Source: Hydnum rufescens UP504
Lineage: Eukaryota; Basidiomycota; Agaricomycetes; Cantharellales; Hydnaceae
Length of the DNA stretch: 64,000 nucleotides
Assembly: GCA_014904985.1 (NCBI GenBank)
Contig: MU129009.1
Coordinates: forward strand, 62,001 to 126,000
Reading direction: 5' to 3'
The notes under the pieces were generated by a model, which ran no database searches, had not been told where the DNA came from, and was given only the letters and a program-made list of their open reading frames with translations. Both the position numbers and the translations under genes were made by a program. Below, piece after piece: positions 22,900 through 33,950 of the stretch. Every line of letters begins with the position of its first letter. Position 1 is the stretch's first letter.

Positions 22900-24860
22900 A
22901 GCGGGATAAGGAATGCGGGCAGCTGAGCTCGACAAAACGCAAGCGTCGACAGGCAGGACTAGGCACTCGTTGATTGGGTCGAGAAACTTCCTTTCCCCGA
23001 GGTACACCTGGGATGCATTGGAGACAGAACTTTCGTTCTTTCCGCTCCGTCTCGGTTTCGCATTCATAGCATTCCCCCCCGCTCAAGTTTGCACCGCCGA
23101 AAAGCCACAAGTAACTTCTTGCGCGGAAATATGGACTTGAGCACTCACAGGAAGCACCACTGCAGGCTCCACATTCAACGATGTATCCAAAGCGTGGGAA
23201 GCAGGAGTTCTCTTCGAGATACTTTTGCTCCAGATCCAACGCGATAAGGGAGAGATAGTCCCCAAGGAATAGTCACAGAAAACGATCAACCTACGCGTCT
23301 GCACCGATAACCAGTCTATGCGTACTGTACTTCGGGGGGCAGATGGAGGCCGATTCTTGACTTTTTCGGACGGCTTCACCAGTTCGGATCACGGCAGGGC
23401 GGAAAACTCAACATTCCTCTGCGGATGGCGTGCCCGTGAGCTTGTATTTAGTCGGTGCCCTGGGAAGATCGACTTCTTCGTGAATAGCTCCAGCGTAATG
23501 AATCGGTATTTATCCAGTCTTTCAAGGACCAAGGAGCTTCAAATGAGTGACTCACCCAACACTCCACATATCAACCTCCGGCCGTATACGGTAGTATGCA
23601 GCAAGTCCTGGTGTAAGTGACACCGCGGTTCGTGAACCTGAACGTCACCGTTTCTACGAGAATCGAGCCAGACCGAAATCTGCGGCCTTAGGTATACCTT
23701 GATTGTTCACAGGAACATTCGACTCTACTTCGTGTCTTGGTGAATTGCTGCTTTTTCATGAAGGTATGCAATGCCAGCAAGCACTTGATGACAGGGATTT
23801 TAAATGACCCTCAGCGAAGTGAGCGTTGTTTTGAGAGAGTCCCAGTGAGATCGTGATCCATATAGCACACTTGAAGACCGAATACACACATACACACTGC
23901 CTGAAAATCTTTAGGATAGGCACATAGGGGACAAACCGGGCGACCGGCCCACCTTGCGAGAGCATCATCACGCAGGTTGATGACATTCATATGTCGAAGC
24001 GATTGCAGAAATTTGATCATCGTCGTCACAGGAAATCCGTCCCATTCCGATTCCATACGAATTCGGTTGAGCGGAACACGCACCCATGCATATTTGGCGC
24101 TCCCGAGGGGTTTGACCCGAGAGAGGTCGTTCTGTGGTCTTTGTGATGATTTCCTCAGCATCAGAGCCGGAATGTATATAGGTTGGATGAAGGACAGGGA
24201 GGAAAGATGTCGGTGGCGTGTTGGGGGCTGTGCGGTGACGCGAGATATGAGGGGGTTCAATAGCAGCATGCGATGAGTCTCAGCAGTAGTAGGCGTGGGA
24301 GGCAGAATAAGGTGATGTTTGTGTATTTCCTGGGGAAGACCAGGGTCGACACGTTGCCATCCTGAGGTGAATACCAGAGCGTACCTTCATCTTCGTTATC
24401 AGCAAAGCAATGTTTCGGTAGGGTGCTAGCACCGGATTTGCCATATGTAGTCCTCTTCACTGGGCGTGTATCAGGTGGCCGTATTCCACTCGGGGTCGCT
24501 GATGCTGGCAAGCAACCGAATCCTGGTTGGACGGGAGGGGACCCTGCGCTATTAGTCGGCAGTAACAAGGTGGACCCTAACAGCCCGGATGCAGGCGCAG
24601 TCCAGTGCAGCTGAGTGACTCGAACGCATCGGACGATCGAAGCTGGAAGGACCACCGGCACACACTGCGCTCTATTGTATGAGAGTCAAACCAATTGGAA
24701 ATGGTAGCTAGAAGAACAGCACATCAGGAATCAACTCGCCCCACTCACAAAACTAGCTCTTGCAGAATCAAGGGAGGGAAAATTGTGGGACCCTCGCTGG
24801 CGATTGGACTTTCCTGGCGTCGCAACCGACAAACGATGTACACGCCGCCTATAGGTGCTA
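22900..24860 (-). pseudogene. CTK1 copy C (degenerate)
   Basis: Matches the intact CTK1 gene from its 3' end (Lys/Arg-rich tail at about 23.0-23.1 kb) through the C-lobe exons (23.2-23.5 kb), the HRD exon region (23.6-23.9 kb), the C-helix exon (24.0-24.1 kb) and the linker (24.1-24.6 kb). It reaches the RS-region exon RRRVHRLSVATPGKSNRQRG (about 24.85-24.73 kb). The nucleotide-binding loop and most of the Pro-rich linker are deleted. There are many stops. It is broken off at 24.86 kb. Confidence 0.8.
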
Positions 24861-25029
24861 TTCCCCGAGTTCAGATGGTCCGCTCCGTTATTTTCTTGCG
24901 TGGATTCCGCAGAGGGCACGACAAAACTGCTGCAGCGATGTGTTCTTGTTTCATATATCACAATTGTGACTGTGGCTAGAAAGCTTGACAATGCAAGAAA
25001 AGGAGGGGATTGCCCAGCTGCACGCACGC

Positions 25030-25230
25030 TCATCATTGAAGAATAATCAGTAGACGTTGAAGGATATGGTTCTCGGTGTAGTGTTTCTGACGGTATTCGG
25101 CATGAGACCATGGACATGGACGAGAGAGTAAATTCCTGATGAAATCCGTTCCAACGTGCAATAATACGTACGAAAACCAGATGGTAAGGCTGGACGACGA
25201 GTAAGGCACTTTTCCCGACCTCCATAATCG
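25030..25230 (-). repeat. Segment shared with the TRA1 3' flank
   Basis: Reverse complement resembles 955-1092 over about 140 bp (a shared core is GGATTTCATCAGGA). Conceptual reading gives HLVFVRIIARWNGFHQEF here and HLVFVCIIVHYNGFHQEF there. Whether it was ever coding is unclear; the similarity is easiest to read as a displaced piece of the TRA1 downstream region. Confidence 0.45.
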
Positions 25231-25367
25231 TGCTCCGAAGCCCATGGGTATCTAATCCTGAAAGTTAAAATAAACAATTCGAATACGTTGACCTTGATAC
25301 TCGTTGTCAACGCTGTCTATAGATAGAGTGGAACGGATCGCAGGAATGCCAAAATCGTTCACCCGTG

Positions 25368-25602
25368 TTACCATTCAGCCCTTTCCTGGCCCAAAGATAG
25401 ATGGGCTCCAGTAAACCCACGATATAGCGTCGCCAAACCTTCTTCCTCCACGATCTTCTGCCATTCATCTTGCGGTCCTATAGGATCCATCTCCATGCCT
25501 GCGTACTCGAACCCCAGAGTATTTTCTGTGGAGGCCCCAGGACTTACAGGAACGGGTGGGGTGATTCCGCCGTCCGCTAAGCCAGGAAGAGAGGATTTGT
25601 AG
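25368..25602 (-). other. Possible 3'-terminal exon, unidentified
   Basis: The minus strand is open from about 25602 to a TAA at 25368-25370. It reads LPGLADGGITPPVPVSPGAS, then FEYAGMEMDPIGPQDEWQ and VEEEGLATLYRGFTGAHL. The composition is protein-like and an acceptor-like CTTAG lies inside the stretch, but no upstream exons could be assigned. It might be the tail of a transcription factor or other regulator; I cannot name it. Confidence 0.25.
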
Positions 25603-26519
25603 TCGACAGATTATTAAAGGCAAGGACCATGAAGGACAGAGACACGCACAAGTTCTTGAACGACTAAAAAGAATGGAATATACCAGAAGAGAGCTCGTAT
25701 AAGCGACAAAGCGAGAATGGCCTGTACTCCGTGGCCAGGGAAATGGGACGGGTGTGTCTACTCGTGGTCTATCTCCTCCCCTCAGCTAATGATCATTTAG
25801 CCTCTTATTATCCTCTGAGCACAAATGCCACGCGGTATGCGTGTATTAGATAGGCATCCTGTTTTTGCGCCAGTCACACGAAACCCAGTGGCGCAATTGA
25901 CACGGTTCCCCACGCCACGCGCGTACGCGTGTTCTCCTTTTGAATAATCGGTCGTGACTTTCCCATCTCAAGTCGTTGATGAGGGTCTGGAAACAGGGTT
26001 TTTCTGGGATCAAATTGCAAGGGAACCTGTGCAAAGCTCATCTTCCAATCCGTTGAATATCTTGGTTGGTTGATTGGGAAGGCGTGAAGAAAGGCTTCTT
26101 GCCGGTGCTGGATCCTCTGATATTCGCTGCAACTTAGTAATGCCCCGAGTCTTCAGGAGTTATGTATCACTCACCCGTGCGGCCGAGAGGAGTGGGGCGA
26201 GGTGAATAGAACGATCTAACCACCGAAAGTCTGAGGGAGCTTGGTAACTACTGCACACAGATGAATTTTCACCACTCTGTTGGGAAAGGAACCAATCTCT
26301 CTTCCGTCTACTCAAGAAATGCAATATATGATTCGAGCACACTTTTGGTCATGGAGCCGGAGTTACCGTACTTGGAAGGAAATGAGGAATCTTTTCCTGC
26401 GGATTACGCCGGTGCTGCACAGCCGTGAGAATCCCCCTTCTCTTATGTAAACACAGGATCCCGTATATTCACCCCCTGTCCCCCCATCAGCGGTATAAAA
26501 GTCTGACACTATTTTCTTT
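25603..26519. other. No gene recognised (junction between the two units)
   Basis: Sequence between the two 16-kb units. I see no conserved domain on either strand. A TATA-like box (GGTATAAAAGT) lies at about 26.49 kb, but the next gene on its right is on the other strand. Confidence 0.35.
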
Positions 26520-26639
26520 TCGCTCGGCGACATTCCAGTGTAGAATACCAAAATGCCATTCTGAATACATTGATTTCAGAAGCAACTTTTCGAGAGGCAT
26601 CCCATTTCGCTGCCACACATGCAGTCCCTCTTTCAAAAT

Positions 26640-27247
26640 TTAGGCGACTCGCTTCAAGTGCCATCTCTGCGTCACCTCGCCGGTGCCGCCTCCAATGGTG
26701 ACCTGTGTAGACCCGATCCTCAGCAAAACAAACGCAATCAAGAAGTCAAATGTGACACCCACCTTGGCGCCGTCGACCGTATGTGCAACTCCCCAGAACG
26801 CAGTTAGCCCACCGTCTTGGATTCTAGGAAGACACACAGACGCTTAGTCTGTATGGCCCAAAGGAGCTCCAAAACACAAAAGCAGAACGCACGTGTATCC
26901 AGTACGGGTTTCCCTGATTGTCCAGACATAAGCACCCGCAGGAAGTACGATGGCTACGCCACGACCCCAAGCCACTTGAAGACTAGGTGCGGACACGGGG
27001 ACCACGTAGGAGGTCCTCCCATCCGAGTAGTTCGAAATTTTCCACTACAATGCAACGATACATGTATGAGATAGACTGAACTGCCGGCACGATGCGAATC
27101 CCTCCTTACACGCTGGGAAGGAGAATCTGTACGGTTGTCTACGGTCAAAGCATTGCCTTTGCCGTTGAAGGTGATTGTAAGCTCGTTGCCCTCTGTTGAA
27201 CGAGCCTTGTTGGTGATGATGTAGGTACCGGGAGTAGGTCTCGACAT
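26640..27247 (-). CDS. Small beta-trefoil-like protein (cospin/I66-like), copy 2, intact
   Basis: Four exons: 27247-27110, 27044-26893, 26823-26763 and 26702-26640, giving 137 aa with consistent phases. It reads MSRPTPGTYIITNKARSTEG, NELTITFNGKGNALTVDNRT, SQRWKISNYSDGRTSYVVPV, WGRGVAIVLPAGAYVWTIRE, GYTIQDGGLTAFWG and ends TGEVTQRWHLKRVA. No signal peptide and no membrane segment, so probably cytosolic. The GTY start, QRW motifs and GYTIQ strand suggest a beta-trefoil fold like basidiomycete serine-protease inhibitors (MEROPS I66, cospin) or ricin-B-type lectins. That is an inference from pattern only. It is part of the duplicated unit; its paralogue at 9995 has a frameshift. Confidence 0.65.
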
Positions 27248-27299
27248 TGTGATGGCAAACTTTGTAGGTGTAAGAATGAAGAGTGTTGTTTGGGAAAGG

Positions 27300-28790
27300 G
27301 GGGGTTAGGCCTTATAGTAAAATTGGGGATACTGACGCCTCCAATTTGGAAGCCTCTGCTTCTGGATCCTCTGGTTCTGGGGAGCAGGGACACTGGATTT
27401 CGCGAACTTGTATCTCCTATATGTCGGAACAGTCACAGGGCTCGATTGAGAAATCACAGGAGTATGCCTTGCGAATTGACTACATAGCCAGCCACGAAGC
27501 TCAGAGTCTGTCGCCCAAGTACTTCCAAAGTGAGACATCACTCGGGTCAAGCCAAGGAGTCGATCTAAGGACGGAGTGAAGTCTCGTTATCGGGATTAAA
27601 AGTGCCCATGTTCGCACGGTTTTGACGGGAGAGCTACATAAGGACGATCAGGGGCATAATAGTTGACAGACTCCAGGACGTCGCATGATGAGCACTGAGG
27701 GGGCCAAATGACATGCGACAGGATATTATCTTGGGATCAAAGATCGTCCCTGAGCTTTTCGACGGCTTTCTCCGAAAATAAGCTTGTTAGAGTTGCCTCT
27801 TCCACTGTCAGCGCCTAAGTATTCGAACGTTGCTTCTTCTGGAACAATACTGTATCCGCCTACTCCCTTTGTTCTCGCAGACACTTTGTTTACGTAACTC
27901 AGCCCTTCAATCATCGAGACAATCACACTGAGTGAAGCAACCGTCTAATCTAATCAAGAACGCCACCTTTCTCCACCAAGCACGGCACCTTCACCGCAGA
28001 TGGCCTAACCTTAGCCTCCGAAACAAGACACCTCGTCCTACCGTCTTGCCGTTCGTGGGATGAGTGTCCCGCGATTTTTCTCTGCTTGAGGAGATATACC
28101 GAATATACCGTGCATCTGCGGGCGGCGTCAACACAGATCTAAAATCCGGTTACACTGTACGATGCTTTTACAGACCCTCTGGGGCCCCGAAGGCATCCGA
28201 GAAACTCATGGGGAAGAAACCAACGGGCACGGCCTGTCCTTGGGTGTCGGTATGCATATCCTAGATCCTTGGGTTTGAGATCCCCAGTGCGTGCTGAGAC
28301 AGAAGGCAACTCGGCAACACCCTGCGTAATTGGCAGAGTCTGAGCTACCAGTCAAAGGTGGGCGAGTCAGTCTCGTCCGTAAGACCTTGTATCCATCGCG
28401 CAATACGAAATGGTCTCTCTAGATCACTGGCCCTTATAGATAGAAATCCTCAGATGGTGTTAGAGTCACTATGGCTTCGAGGCTGATGATATATCAGAGA
28501 CCCGGGCAACTTGTCCAGGATAGATGATCAGTTTGGAAAGCATCCTTGCCTTTCCACTCTACAGGGTCTACATCGATGTCCAAAACTTTCTGAAGCTGGA
28601 ACATGTTGCGAGCCCAATCTAATTTGAATTCAAAGTTCTCCATCCTGGCTGAATACGGAGGACACGGTTGTGGTCGTGGTCATGCAGTACTGCAATCAAA
28701 ATAAGGGCTGTGGGGATACAATCAGAAAGCGGATGATGAGGGTCACTTCGAGGGGTCATCATCTCCATTAGGGATCCCTGTAGTGACAAC
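27300..28790 (-). pseudogene. Unidentified degenerate coding segment, copy 2
   Basis: Paralogue of 10.68-12.33 kb. Conserved minus-strand pieces are FKLDWARNMFQLQKVLDIDV then DPVEWKGKDAFQTDHLSW (about 28.64-28.52 kb), DIHPTNGKTVGRGVLF (about 28.05 kb) and SLSVIVSMIEGLSYVNKV (about 27.95-27.89 kb). Frames are interrupted between them. The family is not recognised. Confidence 0.4.
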
Positions 28791-28799
28791 TTGTGGATA

Positions 28800-31195
28800 T
28801 TATGCCACGTCTGATGGGAATCGATTGCAATGCAATAAAGAAAACGAAGCGGTGTAATAAATTGGGGCAACGGGGGTCAACAACGCGCAAGAGTCCACAC
28901 ACAAGATCCAGGCACTCGCTCATTGGTTCAAGAAAGTTCCACATCCTGAGGGACACCACCGCATTGAAGACAGAAATATCATTCTTCCGTGGTTTACACT
29001 TTTTTCCTTCAGTTCCATCTTGGATTTGCCCTCACGCCATCCTCACTCTCCTTCCACGTCCACCAGGCTGAAAACCAAAGAAATTAAGCACAAACTGCAC
29101 ACGCGAAAATACAGACATGACACACTGGACAGGAAGCACTGTTGGGAGCATCACTTTGAAGAACGATGTATCCAAAGCATCGAAAGCAATAGTTCTCTTT
29201 CCTGGTTCGTACTAGACAAGTATTTCCCCCAGATCCAAGGCGGTAGAGAAGTACCTGTCAAAGACGCGCCTGCATCAGCGACGTATCTGACATACTTCTG
29301 AATCGCAGATCGAAAGCGTTTCTTGATTTTTCGGGCGACTTCACCCAGTTCGTGTCGCGGCAGGTCTGGAGGCCCAAATAGTTCCTCCACAGATGGTGTG
29401 CTTGTAAGCTTGTATATGGTCTCAAGTTCATGGATTTGGTCGTTGTCTTGGAAAATTGACTTCTTCGTGAATAGCTTCAGCATAATGAATCTGTATTTCC
29501 TCAGTCAGTTAAAACAATGCAGGAGCCTCAAATCAATGACTCACCGGACACTGCACATATGTACCTCAGGTCCGTACACCATGGTACCCAACAGGAAATC
29601 TGGTAGATCATGCCATAAAGTGATCGCCGGGTTCGTGTAATCCGTATGTCACCGTGTCTGGGAGAATCGAGCTAAACCGAACTATGTGATCTTGAGGATA
29701 CCTGGATTGTTTATAAGAATATTCGATCCCTTCATGTCTCGGTGAATCACCCTCAGCGGAGGCAAGGTTGCTTGGAGAGAGAATCCCCGTCAGATCGTCA
29801 TCTATATACTCGAACACAATGTACATATTCCCTGAAAATCGTTAGGCTAGGCACACTGGTGACCAACCGGGGCGACTCACGCACCTTTCGAGACTATCAT
29901 CTCATGAAGATTGATAGCGTTCTTATGTCGAAGCGATTGTAACAACTTGATCTCCGGCATCGCCGTCACAGAGAATCCGTCCGTTCTGTTCCGGTTCTGT
30001 GCGGACCTGCTTGACTGTAACATACTTCCCAGTCTGTGCATTTCGGGGGTTGTATATTTGGCCCAACTGCCCCCACCAACTCGGGCAACAATTTGGTATA
30101 AATCTCGTTCTCTATTCGGGGAAGGGGAGCAATTGTGCTTTCCGGCTGGACAGATGCAGGCGGTGGCGGGACATCAGCAGGCTCAAAAGGCCTGGGGGAC
30201 GGTGGACTCCGGTGGCCGCACTTCCAGAACTGAGTGAGGGAAAGTTGTCTCGCTGTCCATTGGACTTCCCCAGCGTCACAGCGAGCGGGAATGGGAATGA
30301 AGCCTGGATCGGGATGGGGACCTCGAACGTGATGGCGGATACCTCCCTCAGGCTCGACGATTCTTTGAATCATCAACATGATGGGCATGGTCATTCTTCC
30401 GTGGTGGGCCACTGGAATCGCTAGATTTATAGACAATGTTAAGCAGTGGGCGGGAGAGACACTCGGCGCATCTCTCATGATTTAAATCTTTCCGCCAATC
30501 CTAACGCTGCCGATCCTGACCATGGCACTGTTATTTTTCGGATGATCTTGATTGTGGTAGTTGATTTGTGCTTCATTTTCCTCCCAGGGGGCTTGGGACG
30601 CTGTGCGCGTCATCTGGTCTTGTTCGCCAATTTTATCGTATTTGATCCAGGCCGTGAACAAGGCTCCGCTCAATGTCGATCACCGTGGACCCCGTAGTCG
30701 CACAGGCGAGAAAATGCAGGGACATGAGAATTTCGAGAATGCGTCCTCTTATCGTAATTTGTATGATCTGGTGGTAGTTCCCGTGACCGCAGCTCAGAAT
30801 GATAGGAGCGGTGATGAAGTGGTGGGTTGTCCTAATCCCGATTTTGGCCGTGAGAAGTAGGAGGATAATGTGGAAGACCTACGAGAGCCCAGCGATCTCC
30901 TCCTGCTCGTATATCGTCCTGGCGATGTCGAAAAGGATCCGTCTGCTGATCATATCAATCTGTGGACGACCGAAGATATTGGTCGTCAGGTAGAACGCTA
31001 GGGCGTAGGGAGGTACTCACTTCCCCTCACGCTTGCGGGACTGTGGAAGGGATTCTTTTCTGTGCATTACAACTCTGTCTGGTCTTCCCGCGGGGTAGCG
31101 GTGAACATGACCGGTGTGAGAGGACCCAATGTGTCCTGTATCCGCGTCGCCAAGGCGAAACACGATCAGCTGCATGCCGTCTGCATCCATCGCCA
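28800..31195 (-). pseudogene. CTK1 copy B (degenerate)
   Basis: Pieces of CTK1 in order: tail and flank (28.85-29.05 kb), MLKLFTKKSIFQDNDQIHEL (29.48 kb exon), MYIVFEYIDDDLTGILSPSN (29.83 kb) joined directly to the activation-loop region (HRD part deleted), and a C-helix piece with RTGTERTDSL. Then comes PPPPASVQPESTIAP, after which the copy jumps to the RS region (30.25-30.4 kb), followed by the N-terminal region up to MDADGMQLIVFRLGDADTGH at 31.195 kb. It has the start codon region that copy A lacks, but the Pro-rich linker is deleted and frames are broken throughout. Confidence 0.8.
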
Positions 31196-32126
31196 CACGA
31201 ATTATGACTACCTTACAGGAAGTGTGGGAGATTAGGTACAGTAGCCAAAGCGGTGGAATCAGCACCTGGATACTCTAGAGAGTGCTGCCTGGTGAAAACA
31301 GAAAACGTCCTTCCAGCTCTATATCAACCCAGCTGCTGAGAAAGGATCAAGCCAAGCTCTGGAGCTCAAGATATCCACCGAGTCCCTTTACGGCGCTCCA
31401 GGATGGCTTTGGCGGAAGTTTGATGGTTGACGTGGTGACTTGTATATGGTCTGATCACAGTAAGGATATAAAGACAGCGGGAGGTGGCAAAGCAAGAAAA
31501 CTGCCTACTGCTGAGCAGGCGTTTCACCCTCATATATGGCAGACGGTTTTGACCCTGAAAAGCTTGAGGGCGGTAGACCCAAGAACGGGAAGATTTTACC
31601 TCAAAAGGGGGGAACGACATTCTCACTGTCAAACGCCTCTTATTGCTGCGACGTGCGACAAATCCACTAACGCGTCTCATTGTCGTGTAATCTTGGATAT
31701 GTACAGAGAATGGTTGGCTGTAAGACACGAGGTGGCCCCCACCATGCGCGGAAGAGGGTAAATGTGCCGCAAAGTATAGCAAGGATCGAGAGCAAGCGAC
31801 GGGACAAAAATCTCTTTGTCGAGTACTTCGGACCGTACCATGGATAATCCCGATTACGTACGAGAGCCGCCGCTGCCTAACGCAGGAGAATTCCACCACC
31901 AACACCACATTACGACCCCACTTTCAGTGAGGTCGACCTAGGCTGAAATTTTTTGGGCCTCAGAATCCCGAGACACTGTGCTAGGTGAGTGTCCAAAATC
32001 CAAAAAATTTCCACCGGGAGCGTCAACCTGACTATCAGGGGTTCTACAGAGATTTGCACGCCTCTCGGTCTTGACTTTGGAGTTGAGTTATTCGCTCCAA
32101 ATATTAGAGCCTACCTCTGGCTGTAG
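31196..32126. other. CTK1-type promoter remnant and NWD2 5' flank
   Basis: Bases 31.2-31.7 kb resemble the sequence upstream of the intact CTK1 ATG (42.65-43.05 kb), so this is the copied CTK1 promoter region. The right part leads into the NWD2 promoter. An open frame on the minus strand (31.37-31.9 kb) has no domain and is not called. Confidence 0.5.
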
Positions 32127-32139
32127 ATCACAGTGTGAT
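32127..32139. promoter_or_regulatory. Palindrome upstream of NWD2
   Basis: ATCACAGTGTGAT, identical to the site upstream of NWD1 and at the same distance from the ATG (45 bp). In the second flank copy (about 37.27 kb) it carries one inserted G. Confidence 0.4.
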
Positions 32140-32184
32140 ACACCCCGATTCGACGCACACGCCTCGTCTTTCCAACCCTTTATA

Positions 32185-33950
32185 ATGGCGGGCGAATCTT
32201 CCCAGCCGATCTTTCCAGGGGCACCCCACAATCCCCTGTTGCCAACAATGCTCAATCCTGTCTCTATCAGTTAGTTCCCTTTCAATCCCTCCTCCTCATC
32301 CTCATCCTCATCTGTGCTTTTCCTCAGTAACTGGTCGTGGGGGTGATGGCCGAGATGGGGGTACAGGTGGTCGCGGAGGGGATATCCATAATCATTACGG
32401 TAATAGTCAGTCCCTCAACTATCTCGATTCCTTGTCCATAATCAACGTTCTTATAGACAACCCGGGGTCTTCTGATATCTCCCTTTTAATGGCTCTGCCT
32501 CGCGCTCCATCTGCAGCCCACGACTCTCGTCGTGAGGACGCACCATCGTCTTGTCTCAAGGACACCCGTATTGCGATATTGGAGGAGATTCTGGCATGGT
32601 CGGAGAACGCGAACAAGGAAACACCGCCTGTGTACTGGCTCAGCGGACTCGCTGGCATTGGTAAATCAACAATCGCAAAAACCATGGCAGAACGAGCGGA
32701 AGAGAAAGAGATGCTAGGTGCCTCTTTCTTCTTTTCCCGGAGCGACGAACGTTTACGGGATCCGGGGCTCGTACTACCGACAATCGCTTTTCAACTCGCA
32801 CACTCAGACAGTGCACTCAACGAGGCATTCAAGGAGCTCGTCGTGAAAGCCCTAAGACGAGATCCGACACTTGGGGAAAAGGACCTATTGTCCCAGCTTA
32901 AGAAATTGATCTTGAACCCTCTCCTCAAAATTGATCCCCCTCCACACCCAGTACTTATCATCCTTGATGCCCTCGACGAGTGCGAAGAAAAGGGTGCTGC
33001 AAAGATCTTGTCACTTCTGTTTGATCACCTCACTGGAATACCTTTCCTACGGATCTTGATCACAAGTCGTCCCGAACCTCACCTATCCTCAGTGTTCAAC
33101 GAGGCCCCAAACCTGGCGAAGACTGTTCTTCACGATATCGAAGCATCGGTCATTCAACAAGACATCCGCCTTTACGTCTCCACCGAATTGGCTAGAATTT
33201 CACAGAAATTCAAGCTTGGGGATTGGACGACGGAGACCGAGAGGAAGTTGCTCATAGAGAAGTGCGGGAAGTTATTCGTGTACGCAGCTACGGCGATTCG
33301 CTTCATCGGGGACGACCGTGCGCGGGATCCCCGCAGATATCTAAGGCTTATACTTGATGTGGAGTCCCTCCGAAAAGCCCGTGTGACCCCCTATTCACAC
33401 TTAGACGACCTCTACATGCAGGTGCTCCGCAACTCCCTTTCCCCGTATAAAGATGACGAAATTCTGGCGAGGTTTCAAATCGTCGTCGGCAGCATCGTGG
33501 TGTTGCGCGAACCCCTCCCGTTGCAGTCGCTGGCTGAATTTGTTGGGTACGAAGACCACGTCGTTGAGGCTAGCTTAAGTCATCTTCACTCAGTCATCAT
33601 CCCCCCGTCCAATGTTCATGAAGCCCCCGTATCTACCACCCTTCGTTTCTCGAATTTATTACCGATTCCTCCCGATGTTCCATGCCAGAGTTTGTGATTA
33701 TTCCGAAGCCAGAACAGGAACTGCGACATGCTATCCGATGCTTCGAACTTATGGCAAGACATCTACAGCGGGATGTAGCTGGGATCTCGGATCCGTCACT
33801 ACTGAACAAGGAGGTCGATGGATTTGAGGAGAAAGTGAGAGCAGCGCTGTCACCAGAGGTGCAGTATGCATGCCACTACTGGGTGTCGCATCTATTGTGT
33901 GTGGGGTTTGGCGAGCGGAGGATGATGGAGGCGCTGGAGGGGTTCTCGAA
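32185..33950 (+). CDS. NWD2: N-terminus and NACHT domain, separated from its WD40 array
   Basis: Exon 1 (32185-32269, MAGESSQPIFPGAPHNPLL) is joined by a 58-bp intron to exon 2 at 32328, starting TGRGGDGRDGGTGGRGGDIH then NHYGNSQSLNYLDS. The NACHT domain follows, with intact motifs: P-loop GLAGIGKSTIAKT (about 32.66 kb), FFFSRSDERLRDPG, Walker B LIILDALDECEE (about 32.96 kb), and ITSRPEPHLS. The frame breaks near 33.63 kb in a run of five C; one more C would continue into YHPSFLEFITDSSRCSMPEF and PKPEQELRHAIRCFE as in NWD1. At about 33.95 kb the sequence switches to antisense WD40 tail, so no WD40 domain follows in frame. This is the best-preserved NTPase of the three, but the gene as assembled cannot make a complete NLR. 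Confidence 0.75.

Larger units (their letters stand above)
9920..25000. repeat. Direct segmental duplication, unit 1 of 2 (about 16 kb)
   Basis: The order here (beta-trefoil-like gene, unidentified segment, CTK1 copy A, NWD1, deleted CSN4, CTK1 copy C) is repeated in the same orientation from about 26.5 to 42.6 kb. Offsets between matching points are: trefoil ATG 16,649 bp, CTK1 exon 16,454 bp, NWD start 15,954 bp, NWD tail about 16,040 bp, deleted CSN4 start about 16,032 bp. The intergenic between NWD tail and CSN4 is also similar, so the whole block was copied. Confidence 0.8.
30566..32463. repeat. NWD 5'-flank block, first copy
   Basis: Runs from the CTK1 copy B N-terminal region to codon GSSDIS of NWD2. 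It recurs in the same orientation at 35.72-37.62 kb. The two differ almost only by one-base insertions and deletions; for example, GATCCAGGCC here is GATCAGGCC there, and AATGTCGATC is AATGTCCGATC. Confidence 0.85.

Noticed and set aside
25250..26520. Retrotransposon or transposase gene at the junction between the two units
   Set aside because: No integrase, reverse transcriptase or DDE-type motif seen, and no long terminal repeats.
31366..31908. 180-codon open frame on the minus strand
   Set aside because: Lies in the copied CTK1 promoter, has no domain, and is broken in the second flank copy.
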